Below, in pieces: positions 21,084-32,839 of a stretch of 64,000 nt of DNA (position 1 is the first letter of the stretch; every line of letters starts with the position of its first letter). The stretch is from assembly GCA_026874595.1 (NCBI GenBank), contig CM049316.1, positions 60,209,676-60,273,675 on the forward strand, written 5' to 3'. Source of the stretch: Sipunculus nudus. Its lineage: Eukaryota > Annelida > Sipuncula > Golfingiida > Sipunculidae. A program made the position numbers and the translations under genes. The notes beneath the pieces are model-generated. The model did not search any database, had not been told where the DNA came from, and worked only from the letters and a program-made list of their open reading frames with translations.

Positions 21084-24000
21084 GTGAGTTATTTCCACAT
21101 GTCTTTCGTGAATTCAATTCATGAGCATGATTAGAGACGGGTTCTCCGGTTGCCTGGTGATGGCATCCAAGACGTGCTGCGATAATGGAACCATCAGGAA
21201 ACCGGGAGAGAACACATCTGTATACATTTAATTTATAAAATCAGTTAGTAGGCCCTAATATCAGAGCTGCGTAAAGCAAGACTGTCAATATTTAACGCTG
21301 AGGTAAATTGAGTTGCTAGGGGCTGAACATTGCCGGATTAGTTGCCAACCAAACGGATTGACCACCACGGCGGCGTCTTCTGGGTGGGGTTGGTAGGGGA
21401 GGGGGCCGATTGTTCTTGCAGAAAAGGTAAACCTTTTGATGTATTGGAAACGAACAAGATGTATACGTTCAGAGAGGATATTTTTGGATTTTTAAAGATA
21501 GGTTAGCACGGCTTGTTACTGGCTCTGTCAAGGTTCTCTTCACGAATAAACTTTAGTAGATTAGACGTGAGCTTTATTCTTTTGAATTGAGAGGGTTGTC
21601 ATCATTTATTAGCGCTTCCTTGACCTTTGACCTTGCAACCTTGCTTTGGCTCAGGGATGGATCCTCATAATTGAAGGGTGTTTGATGCATGGGGGTCCCC
21701 TGTGTATCCACTTTATACACAGGTGTAGCACTTGTCAATATTATTTGTAGGCGTGCATGGTATCAGTTACTTAGAATAATTTTATTTAAACCCTTTAGCT
21801 GTAAGAAACACATTTTCCAAAAATGCATGCATGGGCATTATACACCCTTTAACATTAAACAAAATGAATTAAAAATCAGTTTGGCCATTTAACTTCCTCT
21901 TATTGAGAAAACAAACTTAAGAATTTTACATTTATTGTTCAAATTTATCCAGTGTTGAAATATAATTTAATGCAGCTACAGTACTATTCTAGGTGGACTT
22001 AGTTTGTCTCCATTTCTTCAGCATTTGATTTTTGTATTGGAATGCAAGAGACCTACATCTTGAAATTAAGAAGATGGATGCATGCCAACAAAGTTTTCCC
22101 CCTGGTGGACACTGTGACTGTCACTTAAAAAAATGAAACCAAGAACTCTTCAGTGTACCTTTAAAGAATGCTTCTGAAGTATTGAAGGAAAAAAGCACAT
22201 GTTATCATTGTCTTTACATGCTTACAATATGTGTAGCATTTCTTTGTTGCTTTCAAGCTGTCATTTTATAAATAAATTACATGTAATTACCTCTTCTGTA
22301 ACTCCAGTGGTTGACAAAAATAGATAAATTAAAAAACAAACCATCAAAATGTAAACATACACAATCTTTTCATGTTAACACATTAGAATTCTAAAAATTG
22401 AAATAAGCAAAAAAAAAGAGATTTTCTTCAAAATGTAACCATTGAATAAAGAAAGGTGTGAATAAGATTTTCCTTTGAGATATTTGTTTCTTTGTTTTGT
22501 TTCTGGTTGGCAGTGGTTGCAATGGAATAGATAATATTTTCAAACCATTAAAGCTATTTGTTCTCATAGCTTGTTAAATATTCTTGAAATATATGGTTAC
22601 CTCCTTGGAATGTTACGGTATCTGCCACAGTTTCCTTCTAAAACCTGAACTCCTGTACACAAGTTAAAATAAGCTTGCATTAGGCGCTATCAGTGGTTCA
22701 AAACAACATAGCGTGCATACCACCTGATGAATCAGGATTTTCAAACCAGTGTTTCTTTCCTGTTTCTTCTCTTTGAGAGTTCTTGCACATGCGCTAGATT
22801 GCACCTCTGGCTGTGCTGTGTTGTTTTGATAAACAAGTAAATGTGGACTGTGTTTACTCACACACAGAACCACTACATTGTATAAAATAGGTAAATTTGA
22901 TATAGTAAGTCCATGTGCCAGGATGGTTTTGATGAAATCAGTTTGAATAAAGCCAAAATGAACTGAAATTGTGAGTTAATACATATATTATTGTAAAGGA
23001 TTATGTTCCTTCAAAGTAGAATTTATGTATATATCACAAGTTTCAAGTTTTGTAAATAATTGTTGCTCGTAATGATTCCGCTCATTAACATTCTGCATAG
23101 TTTTCACCTCTACATAGTGTTAAGTTTTAATGAACTATGTCTTCAGTAGGTAAATAAGTGCTTAAACATCATAACAAGGCAGTTGTGGGTCACCCAGAAA
23201 TCCAAACATAATTAAAATAACTTTATTGTTTTGTAAGTGCACTCAGCATCATCACTGACGAATATGAATAATGAATACACTTGGAGGTTTCCTCTGACTG
23301 CAAAAATTATGCTTTACAATTTTAGTGATCATTATCATTGAGGCAAATTATAGATTTTCATATAAAAAGGTATAGCTTTTTATTCAGAACATTTTTTATA
23401 CTTTTTACATTCAGTACTATTTTCTTTTCAAATTTAGCTTGCAAGTTGGTGATTTTAGACTCCTGGGTGATATTGTCATTTTGTGAGACCAGTTCTCTCA
23501 ACATACAGTGTGATTGCTTCAAAGTATGTTTCTTAAAACATTTATTAACCAACACACACATGTATACTTGTCTGTGTACATGTTTTTTTTCATATCAGCA
23601 TTTATGCATAGGTGGCAAACTGCTGCTTGTTTGTAGGACAGGAGACTTTGATTTTGTTGAGGTAGGTTAATTTGTTGAAAAGTCACATTTTGACATCATA
23701 TTTTTTTTCATATGTTTTTAGAAAAATTATAATGTTGTCAGATTTATATAGAAAATTTTATATGGAATCCACATTGTTTCATTTATTTTTTTTACAATGT
23801 GAAAAATTTAAAAAATCATTTAATCAGATTATCCAGAATTGGTGTTCTGTAAAATAGTTAACATTTGTCTTTAACAGTTAACTGGTATTAAAGTGACTCT
23901 TTGAAGAACGTAGGGTGAAAACTAATAGGAGGACCAACTTTTGTAAGAGAAAATTAAGTCCCTGTGACATGGAGGCTAAAAGCATGTTATTACCTTTGAA

Positions 24001-26641
24001 CCTTTGAAAAATCAATACAGTGTCTGTGCAGATTGGGTGTATAGGAGGATGGACTGCTGGTTCTTATACATGGGGACTTCTTTAATTGAGATCTACTTCC
24101 AAAGGTGAAAAGAGGTCTTGGTTGCCTGTGCTGGTGACTTAAAAATCTCCCCTTCCCCCAGATGTGACTATCAGCTCACAGAGCACCAGGATTAATTCAA
24201 CTCCAACTGCATATTATCCATTTTATTAACTGCAACTGAAGGAATAATTTATTAGCCCAGTTAATGGCCAAATTTTGATTTTCAGCTGCCTGTGGGAATG
24301 TCAATATGGAGATACTCCTGTCAGATACATTTTGTCACTGTAACCAATTTACTGGTGTAACTAGTGATAATTTTGTGTGATTTTCCTAATTGAAAAGAAG
24401 TCAATATTTACAGTCACAGTTCTTTTTGAAAAAGACTAGTTTTCAGCAATTATTGAAGAGCACACTTTGGCAAAGATTTTAAGCCCAGTTAAACATTGCT
24501 TCTGTTTTCTATTCATTTACTGGACAGACACTTATTGTTGTTAAAATGAATGTCTTAGAATTTGCTCTGATGAAATTATCTTTGGTTCACTTTTGCCTGC
24601 CCATAACCAATATGGCTCACATATAAACATATCATTTCATGCCTGCATTTAAGGTTCATGAAATCAAGTTTTTTGGTTGTCAAATAACCACTTGTGGAAA
24701 GAATAGCACTTGCTCTCACTGAGATCTAAGTTAGACTTCAAGTAGATGTTGATTGTGTATGGTGATATTTCCTTGGTAATCTGAAGAATTGATTGTTCTT
24801 GTGCCTCATTTTCATTGTGTTTATTGGCTCTGCAAGTTTATCATGAAATAGGTGCATTTGTCCAAACATTTAATTATGCAGATTATCAGATACAAAATAG
24901 GATAGGTCAATGAACTGAAAGGAAAAAAGTTAATTTCCTCTTTCACTTCAGATTCCTGTACACCAGAGTCAAGTACCAGACTAATGATTTTGCAACTTTC
25001 AATATTGCACAGGGATATTTTGCCTGTTTTAATGAAACAAGGGACCAAGTGAAATTATTTATGTTGAACTTAATATACCTTACTATTGTTATTCTGAAAT
25101 AGCAGACAATCTCTATATTTTTCTTCTTTTTCCTTGAAAATGTAGTCCTATAACACAACAAATTTCTAAAAGTATCATGCATTTATCATGTTTTCAGGGA
25201 TAAATGTTTTAATATCTGTAAAAATCAGGATGTTCTAAGACTCCTATTTTAGAAAATTGATGGAACCCAAAAAATGTATTTGGTACTTCTTCCTTTTCCA
25301 TGAATGGTCAGTGTTATATGAAGGCTCGTTTTATAAAGCTCTTGAATTTTTAGTGTCAAGGGTCTTCAAAAATGGTCCATTTTTAAGCTCCACAGCCACC
25401 ACTAATGTTTGTGCCAAATCTTAAAGGTGCTGTCAATATAGGGTCACAGCACTTCTGCTGTTAATAAAAAGGGACATTATCTATTTTATATTTTGGTCAG
25501 GTGCCAAGTAAGTGGAGTTTTCATGATCTTTATTATCAGATGAATCCCTCTTATGTGCTACTGACCTTGAAGCTAGGGTTTTTGAATTAATTCTAAAGGT
25601 AAAATCCCCTGTCGTAGCTATACTAAGTACTCCGGGTTCTAAAATTGTTAACTAATTGGAAGCAAAAATTCGGACACATTCTGATGTATTTTTTGGGGGG
25701 GGGGGGGGGGGGGAGGTTGTATGACAGAGAATTTATGTTATTATTATATAAAAAAAAACAACCAGGCAAATATTATTGTGATATAAAACTTTGTAGTACC
25801 AGTAAATATATTGTTGATTTTTAAGTTACAGTATTTTATGTTGTGGCATTCTTTGTTGAAGTTGACATACTTATAGTATATTATGCTGTTTATGTGCTCT
25901 CAGATTACACTCATCATGAGCCAATTTTAGAACATGACATTCTTTAAAGAATTTTACAGGCATTCTTGTGTTGTTTCCAAGCCCTAGTTTGGGCTTGAAA
26001 ATTTTATAAATGGAGAGACTATTTAGTGTTTTGTAAAGAAAATTGTAAATTTGTCTCATTATTGAAGAAATAGAATGTCATGAATTCATGTGTTAGTTTA
26101 CCAGAATTATTGGTCCCAGTCAACATTCAGGAACAATTTATAATAAGGTCTCAGACCAGCAAAAGGGTTGGATGGTTAGAGCTATATAAACTTCGCATTT
26201 TGAAGCTTAGGTGAAAATCTATTTAGAGAAATATATTGAAAATCTGAACACTTGCATTTGCTTGATCGGAACTTTCAGTGGATTCCAGGACTGGCCTTGC
26301 TTAAATGTTGTATAATCAATTCTCAATCTTTCTAATTATATTCACATTGATTTAAAAATAAATTTGTTCAGACAAAAGCCCTCCATTTGTGTTGCCTTGA
26401 TATCACTTCCATTTCTTCTGGGACCCGTCAATATTTCTTCCAGGAATCCCTCGTATTTCTTCTAGGAATTCTTCAGATTTCTTCTTGGAGGCCTCTACAT
26501 TTCATCTGGGAGTGTGATGGGAGGTTGAAAGCACTGTGATTCAAAGATCATAAATTGTCTAAATTTGGTTGAAGTCCTTAAGTTGCTATATTTAGGTTTT
26601 CTGCAGTATGTGCAAGCAAAGGATGATATATTGTCCACAAC

Positions 26642-26717
26642 ATGGCCATCTTTGCCTGCGGAATCTGCGGTGTTTGTCTGTTCACAGTCTTAGTGGTTAC
26701 CAAGTTATACAGTGAAG
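26642..26717 (+). CDS. Candidate alternative first exon (or 30-nt cassette)
   Basis: ATG at 26642 in a good context (ACAACATGG) opens 25 codons (MAIFACGICG... ending TKLYSE) and runs into a donor GAAG|GTAATT in phase 1, the phase needed to enter exon 2 at 28066. An internal acceptor (GTTCACAG, 26687) would instead make a 30-nt phase 1-1 microexon (26688-26717). Human ZNF423 is known to have an isoform starting from a different first exon that lacks the NuRD motif, which gives a precedent. Against it, the peptide is very hydrophobic, odd for a transcription factor, and no promoter signs are seen. Confidence 0.25.
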
Positions 26718-27359
26718 GTAATTGAAAATATCCTCTGAGTGTATGACTTTATGTTTTAAGATATTTAAGAATATCTTATATGTGTCATTAGGTTTTGTAT
26801 TGTGTTTACATAATTTATTATTTTATTTACAATTATTTCTTTAATTTGAGTTCATAAAGTAATTTTAAATAGATCTTTAACAACACTAAAGCAATTATTA
26901 AATAACTCCATGCACCAGTGATAAAATCACTTCTTCTGACAACATTATATAAAGCAGGTTGGATTGGATGGGTGGGGAGGGGGGGGGATTAATCGGCCTC
27001 TCAAATTGGGGAAATTTCCTGTTTTTGCAGGCTAACCCCCCCCCCCCTCCCCAACACACACTATGGGTTTTGGACCTGATGTTTGGGTATTTGTCCCTCA
27101 GTGCAAATGCCATAATAGTAAACCCCACCCAAAAAATGTTGACCTGTATCTGTAAAAGATGTTCCTGTTACCAAGGAAACCAACAAAACACAGGGACAAA
27201 TTAAGCATACTAAACATGAGACAAATGTTATATTAAGTTCAGAGAAATATCAGGTAGGATCCCCACTGTGTGGAAATTGGTACACACATTCAGAGTGTGG
27301 AAATAATAAATTTCAATTAAAAGTCAGGCAACAGCCATGGAAATTAAGATTGTATAGGA

Positions 27360-27560
27360 AAGTAAGACCAGGGAAGGTCAGGTGGAATTAAGGTCAAGGC
27401 AAGTACAGCAAGTCAAGGTCAAGAATAATTCAATAGTGTCAAGGTCGGGGAAAGTAAAAAAAATGTCAAGGTCAGGAGAGTAAGTTGGTGTCAAGTTCAA
27501 TTATGGTTTTTGCAGGGAAAAACCTAAGTCCAGCTTCAAGGTCAAAGTAAAGTGAACAAA
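27360..27560 (+). repeat. TCAAGGTCA-rich patch
   Basis: Irregular repeats of TCAAGGTC spaced 15-40 bp apart (for example AGGTCAAGGC, AGTCAAGGTCAAG, GTCAAGGTCGGGG, TTCAAGGTCAAAG). TCAAGGTCA is the extended half-site bound by monomeric orphan nuclear receptors (ERR/SF-1/FTZ-F1 class). Whether this is functional or only repeat composition cannot be told. Confidence 0.6.
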
Positions 27561-28065
27561 GATCAGGTAATTTTAGAATTAATTAGGTGCCTTTGAAATA
27601 AAATTGAATCTATGAAATTCCAGGTGTATGACAGGGAAAATTAACATTCATTTTGCTTAGCTCTGAGATTGTTCATGCAAAATTCAAACCAAATTAATGC
27701 ATGAAAGAAACAGTGGCAGTGCTTTCTTACACTTTCAAAGAAACTGTTTGTTTCCACATCTACATTCACCAAGAATATTGATGATTTTGTAACTCATGAT
27801 TTACAGTTTCATTTAAGTAATGTGTAAATATACACAGACAAAATTACTTGCAAATAGTTTCCCCTGGCTGTTTCAGCATTCCAAATGGGAAATAATTGCT
27901 TTCTTTCTATTTTTAGATAAGCAGTAATCTAATATAATGTTCACATTGCAACGAAAAATATTATTTATTACACTTATATTGCTCAGTCATCTTCATTGTT
28001 ATTGCAAATTTCTATTAACTTACTACTTAGTCAGAAATGTTATGATCTTGTCCTCTTCTCTTCAG

Positions 28066-28149
28066 GAGAAGGTGAAGATGAGGAAGATGCAGTTGCCATG
28101 GAAACACTGGATGCTGCATCCAGCTTGGCATCCCCAGATGCTGTGGAAG
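28066..28149 (+). CDS. ZNF423/ZNF521: ZNF423/521 ortholog, coding exon 2 (acidic linker)
   Basis: 84 nt, phase 1 in and phase 1 out, with acceptor TCTCTTCAG and donor GGAAG|GTACTT. It encodes about residues 14-41: REGEDEEDAV, a Met/Thr/Ala/Ser stretch and SPDAVE. This low-complexity acidic linker separates the NuRD motif from the first finger, as the Asp/Glu-rich stretch does in ZNF423 and ZNF521. The exon contains GTTGCCATGGAAAC (28093-28106), close to an RFX X-box but coding here. Confidence 0.8.
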
Positions 28150-28445
28150 GTACTTGGTTTAAATATGTTTTCCCTTGTTTCCATTAGACAAAGTGGTTGT
28201 AAAAATATTAAAATAACACCTCGTCTTTTAAAAGTAGTCGCCATATCCTTAGTGACTTGAGATAAAAAATATTATAGCTCAGAGGAATAAAATGATATTC
28301 AGTTTGGAAAGTTTGTGAGTTCATTACTTTTAATTTTTGGAAATTAAATTTGCATATGATTTGCATGTAATTACAGAGGGATCATGTAAAGGAAGAACTA
28401 GCACATTTGTATTATGACATTTAATCTTTTTTATATTTGCATCTA

Positions 28446-28645
28446 TGACAGGATGTATTATGGTATACCAAAGGTCTGTCCATCCTTTGTCTGTCCCTTA
28501 ACTTTTAGTTTCGCCATGATAACTTACCAGGGATTAGATGGATTTTCAGGAAACACTCCATAACTTTTAGCCAATAGATTATATTGCCCAATTTTAATTA
28601 AAGGCCAAATCTATGCATATTTACTGAGGTCAAAGGTCACCAAGC
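28446..28645 (+). repeat. Second copy of the 4919-type repeat, with DR1
   Basis: Same order of phrases as 4919-5260 (GG-ATGTATTATGGTATACC, CTTAACTTTTAG, CGCCATGATAACTTACC, CATGCATATTTA-like and GAGGTCA). At 28627-28639 it reads AGGTCAAAGGTCA, a perfect direct repeat of AGGTCA with one base between. This is the binding pattern of RXR heterodimers and HNF4. Confidence 0.6.
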
Positions 28646-29119
28646 TACTATGTAGGGTCAGTTGGAATCATCAAATAAAAATAAACAAGCCATGAAAAAA
28701 GTAAGTGAAGTGGGATTACCTGGCATTTATTATATGTTTGATGACTCTAGGCAGTGTAAAATTGTCTTGTAAAATAAAATGGTCAGTTAACAACTTTATG
28801 ATTCTTGCTTCAAGCAAAAAAAAAAAATAAATTTCTTGATTCTTTTGTGGTATTTGGTATTAAGAATGTTAAATACCATTTTAATTTCAATTAAAAATGT
28901 ACAGTGTATCAGTGTGTAAAACTGCTTTATGTTGACTTTTCCTTTTGTTGGATGTTGCTGAAATGTTAATACTAAAATGGCTCTCACTAGAGGGTATACC
29001 TCTGCCAACCAAAGCATACCTAATGGATCAGCCCCTTTTTTTCCAATCTCCACAAAAAGTTGATGGTTGTTGCATAATCCTGTTTACAGACAGACATTTA
29101 AACTAATGAAGAAACCACT

Positions 29120-29190
29120 GCCTCTGTGGTCAAGGGGTAGAACACTTGACTAAAAATTTGGGAGGTTGTTAGGTCAAATCTAAGCCGATG
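29120..29190 (+). repeat. tRNA-derived SINE head
   Basis: CCTCTGTGGTCAAGGGGTAG resembles a pol III A box (29125-29141) and GGTCAAATC at 29172 a B box, about 45 bp apart, as in the tRNA-like 5' part of mollusc SINEs. The cloverleaf cannot be completed and the B box lacks the usual GGTTC, so this is not a functional tRNA. Related sequence seems to resume after the inserted element at 29713. Confidence 0.5.
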
Positions 29191-29242
29191 AGCTAAGAAA
29201 TTTTCACAGTCAGCCCTGACCCAGGGTGAACCCTTTGCAGGC

Positions 29243-29712
29243 TTAAAGGGGCCCAATCACCTATCTGACCTTCTTAAAGTAAAGGTGATTCCTTGGAGCT
29301 TTCATAAAAATAGGCCAGAAAACGTGGATATCACCGCACACAGGCTGCTTGTTTTGTTAATATCTGCATGTTTATAATATGTGGGGTCCCGTCAAAATAA
29401 TTTTTAAAAATTCAACAAGGGCATCTGGCAGCTAGTCAGATAAGCCAGGGCTTTGCTAATTGCATTATGCAACAAGTGACCTTTGTGCCTCCGCAAATAT
29501 GCAACCTACCCCCTTAGTTAACAGGTTTTCCTGTTTGTCAACATTGGTGTGTTTACAAACATGTTGTTGATAAACAAGTTCACATACCTTTCCTGAAGGC
29601 TTTTTAAGAGCTTTTCACAACCAAAATTACCATGAGATAATTAATATAAACACAGAGAAAGCCAGAAATCACATACTTTTTTGTCAAAAGGTAGGTGATT
29701 GGGCACCTTTAA
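29243..29712. mobile_element. Non-autonomous element with TTAA target duplication
   Basis: TTAA at 29243-29246 and 29709-29712 flank a 462-bp insert. Its ends are inverted: AGGGGCCCAATCACCTA at the left and the complement of TAGGTGATTGGGCACCT at the right (one mismatch in the outer part). TTAA duplication with inverted ends fits piggyBac-type (or Kolobok-type) MITEs. No transposase frame is present. Confidence 0.75.
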
Positions 29713-30320
29713 TTTGGAGGCATTACCCCACCTTTTTTGGAGGTTCCTCAATGTTAAAACCCAGCAATAGGGTTGATTACACACCCTGGACCTGCAGGTG
29801 CAGTAGACACTTGGCCTAGCTGGGTGACACCAAGACAGAAAATAAATGACACTGACAGGAAGCTAGTGCTACCGCCCTGTCACATTGTCCTAAACTGAAA
29901 ACAAGCTCTGCAGATGTACATGGATTAAAAATTAGACAAGTCTGCACTAACAATTTGAGGTGGTTACCTGTTCTGCAAAAGAAAATTAAATTATTTGCAA
30001 TTCTGTTTCATTTGGTGATACATTGAATTTAATTGTATGAGGAACATAATACCTCAGATTCTTGTAGCTAAAATAAAGATTTCATTAAATATCTAGTTAC
30101 TGGTCTATTAATTATGATTTCATGGAATGGTTATCATTGGGTATGTGGTATTTTGAATACCTGTATTTGGATCATACTGACTTTACCAAATCAGTAATTT
30201 TGTGGTCCACATTTTGTGAGGAAAATTCATAAAAGCGGAAAGAAAGGGAGAGTCCACCTGTGAGTATGTGACACTTAATTTTGCATAAAATTGTATAATT
30301 TGTATTAAATTTTATGAAAG

Positions 30321-30464
30321 AAGTGGAAGAGAAAGAGGGGGATGCTCCAGCGGAGATGGACACGGTGGTTGAGGAGGTATCTGAGTACAAGTGCGAATCC
30401 TGTGGCTGCACACTTCATAGTCTCACCGAGTTCATGGATCATCGCAATTTTGACTGCCCAGCAG
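30321..30464 (+). CDS. ZNF423/ZNF521: ZNF423/521 ortholog, coding exon 3 (C2HC finger)
   Basis: 144 nt, phase 1-1, between ATGAAAG and GCAG|GTATGA. It encodes about residues 42-89: an acidic part (EVEEKEGDAP, VVEEVSE), then a zinc finger with C66, C69, H82 and C87 (C-x2-C-x12-H-x4-C) ending CPA. The first finger of human ZNF423 has the same spacing and the same SLxxxxDHR...CP neighbourhood. C2HC rather than C2H2 is also seen at the N-terminus of ZFP64, SALL and BCL11, but together with the SLK start of exon 1 the ZNF423/521 family fits best. The polypyrimidine tract of the acceptor is weak. Confidence 0.85.
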
Positions 30465-32505
30465 GTATGACCATGCATTTATTAAAATATTCATAACTGA
30501 AGTTCACAGCATTTGTTAAGGTTATAATGCAGCATCTGCATGTGTCTGAGCTTTGTGGGCCAAGAGCCACATGTTGCTGAAAGCTCTGTGTTAAATGAAG
30601 TGGGATTTCTTATTTGTTGCTGTTTATAACATTTAATATTTTATGAGGCGCAAACATATTTCATGGGGGTATATCCAGTTTTCAAATTTACTGGTTCACC
30701 CTTTTTCATATTAAGTCGAAATGTTAGTTGCCCTTGTCTGATCATAATTCAAGTGATGGGAATAGGTTTCTGTTTCAAAGTCAATCACTGGTGAGAGCAA
30801 ATAACCAGATGATTGATTAATAATCACGGCAGACAAATATTCAATTATCTGGCCCCGCACATGGATGACTTTTTTACATTGCTCCTGGGGAGATGATTGG
30901 ACTGTTAATTGTTCAGCCTGTTGATTTCAGGTCATGTAAGTGCACCTTGAAGGTTAGGGATTTAACATTAAAAGCATAATCATTGACTAATTTATAAGAA
31001 TCAGCACTTTCTCCTTGAATACAAATAGGAAGGTTAACATAAGAAATTACATATTTTTTATCCAGCTGATTGTTTATTTTACTGAATGGATGCTTCAAAA
31101 TGAAGATTTTGATCTAGGCCAGTCCAGATTACAGTTGCAATTGTAAAAAAATATTCACATCTAATATTTAACAAAATCAAAATTTTACAGAATAGCCAGT
31201 TAGAGATAATATTCATAGACCTTGAATTAATTAATTAAAAAAAAATATTTATGTTTCTATTTCAACCTGATTCTTCAAATATCCTCGGAAGTCCTCAGAA
31301 TTTTCTTTCTGAAAAATCTTTGATATTATAGATATATTTAACATTATGTTGTTGAGAATTGTAAAATTCATAGATGGCAGTATTTATACACTTGTAAAAA
31401 AGTGGTCAAATCACCTAGAAAACCAGTGATGATAAGTGAATCTTCAGTTTTTATCTTAGATTTTAATAAACAGATATTTGTTATTTAGGATTCCTTTAAT
31501 TAGATTTATTTATTTGAGGATTCCTGAAAAAATTGAAAAAACTGAAAAATTTATTGGTTAAGTTTATGGATGAAATTTGAATATCTGTAAAACTATAATA
31601 AATATTTGAAAACTAAAACATATTGCTATATATGTTTCATTGGTCAATATCATGAAGTACATTTTTGGTCCTTTGATGAAAAATGTGATGATTATCAGGT
31701 TAACTTGTCAGCAGGCATGAGTAATTAAATGATCAACATAAAAACTAATTGATTAACTCTGTGATTCATATCTATGATTCACATGTATGAATGTCAGTGA
31801 TTCACCTGAAATCTGTTATTGAATTAATGAGAAAACTAACATAATGCCTTATGAGATGGAAGTAAAATCACATCATCATTGTGACTTCACACTTATTTTT
31901 GGTGAAAAAGAGGATTTATGTTACTTTTTCTTTAAGATGCACATTGGGAGATGATGTAAAAACATTTGCATTGGCACATACTAATTTTTGTCTGACTGAA
32001 TGTCATGTGAATTATGGCAGTGTTTCATTGTCCATTGTCTGATTCTTTTTTATTGCACCCACCAGTTAGCAATCAACATTTTGTGGTTGTTAGAGCTAGA
32101 GATTTGCAATTTTTCTACCTGATTCATAAAGATAAGGTCTCCTGAAGCAGCATTGCAGTAAGCTGTATAAAAGCTGGGAAATAGATCCTTCTGATACCTC
32201 TTTCACATGACATATGCGATCTGGTTTCAAACTGTTTTGAATGCAGATTAGAGTGTTCACATGGCAGTCCAAAGCGTTTTCAAACTGTTTTTGCCAAAGC
32301 ATTTTGGATCAAGGTCAGTGGTATGTTTCATACCATTTTGAATGTGAATCCGTTTATTTGCTTTGTCTGTGTTGTGTGAATGCTCTAGAACTGTCTGGAC
32401 CCCATTTTCAAGCAGCAACTTGGTCACAGCACAAGTCAGAATGCTTGTTTCAGCATGTTGTTACATTGTTCCACATGTGAAATGTACGCCTCATAAACTA
32501 GATGC
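30465..32505 (+). other. ZNF423/ZNF521: Intron 3, first part, nothing recognised
   Basis: AT-rich, apparently single-copy intronic DNA of about 2 kb. I see no exon, repeat family or simple repeat worth naming. Confidence 0.5.
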
Positions 32506-32839
32506 TTTGTGGGAAACCTACGTCAGCAACAAGGAGACTGATAATAATAATGAAATTTATTAAACAAATTACAATGCCTTGTTCCTCATAGTACGACGTT
32601 TCAACATACAATCATCCATATCATGATGATATGACCACTTATCATGAGAACATTTAAAAAACTCGCACTTAGAAGAACGATGACGTAGCACACATAATGT
32701 GCTACGTCACAGATAATTAAGTACAATTGGAAAAAAAATTAAACTCTCCTTGTGCTGACTACAGTTTGTGGGAAACCTACGTCAGCAACAAGGAGACTGA
32801 TAATAATAATGAAATTTATTAAACAAATTGCAATGCCTT
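32506..32839. repeat. 75-bp direct repeats around a perfect hairpin
   Basis: 32506-32580 and 32765-32839 are the same 75 bp (TTTGTGGGAAACCTACGTCA to CAATGCCTT) with one A/G difference. Between them, TGACGTAGCACA (32681-32692) and its exact complement (32698-32709) form a 12-bp stem with a 5-base CATAA loop. The near identity of the direct repeats means a recent event: either tandem duplication of about 259 bp followed by change, or an insertion with short terminal repeats. Confidence 0.85.

Larger units (their letters stand above)
21084..28065 (+). other. ZNF423/ZNF521: Intron 1 of the ZNF423/521 gene
   Basis: 7.0 kb, GTGAGT to TTCAG. Mostly AT-rich single-copy-looking DNA. It holds a 19-base poly-G tract at 25695-25713, a repeated TTTCTTC-AGGAATTC patch at 26405-26500, a G-rich/C-rich pair at 26974/27036 and a TCAAGGTCA-rich patch at 27360-27560. 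A possible alternative first exon is at 26642. Open frames such as 23338-23670 lie in AT-rich sequence without protein features. Confidence 0.75.
28150..30320 (+). other. ZNF423/ZNF521: Intron 2 of the ZNF423/521 gene
   Basis: 2.2 kb. It contains a copy of the 4919-type repeat (28446-28645), a tRNA-derived SINE head (29120-29190) and a TTAA-flanked inverted-repeat element (29243-29712), listed separately. Confidence 0.75.

Noticed and set aside
20506-21117. Overlapping open frames on both strands, up to 150 codons
   Set aside because: GC- and CpG-rich promoter DNA has few stop codons; five frames overlap with no domain, and only the short ATG frame at 21044 makes sense.
29120-29190. Functional tRNA gene
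   Set aside because: The A and B boxes are degenerate and no cloverleaf with paired acceptor stem can be drawn; it fits a SINE head.
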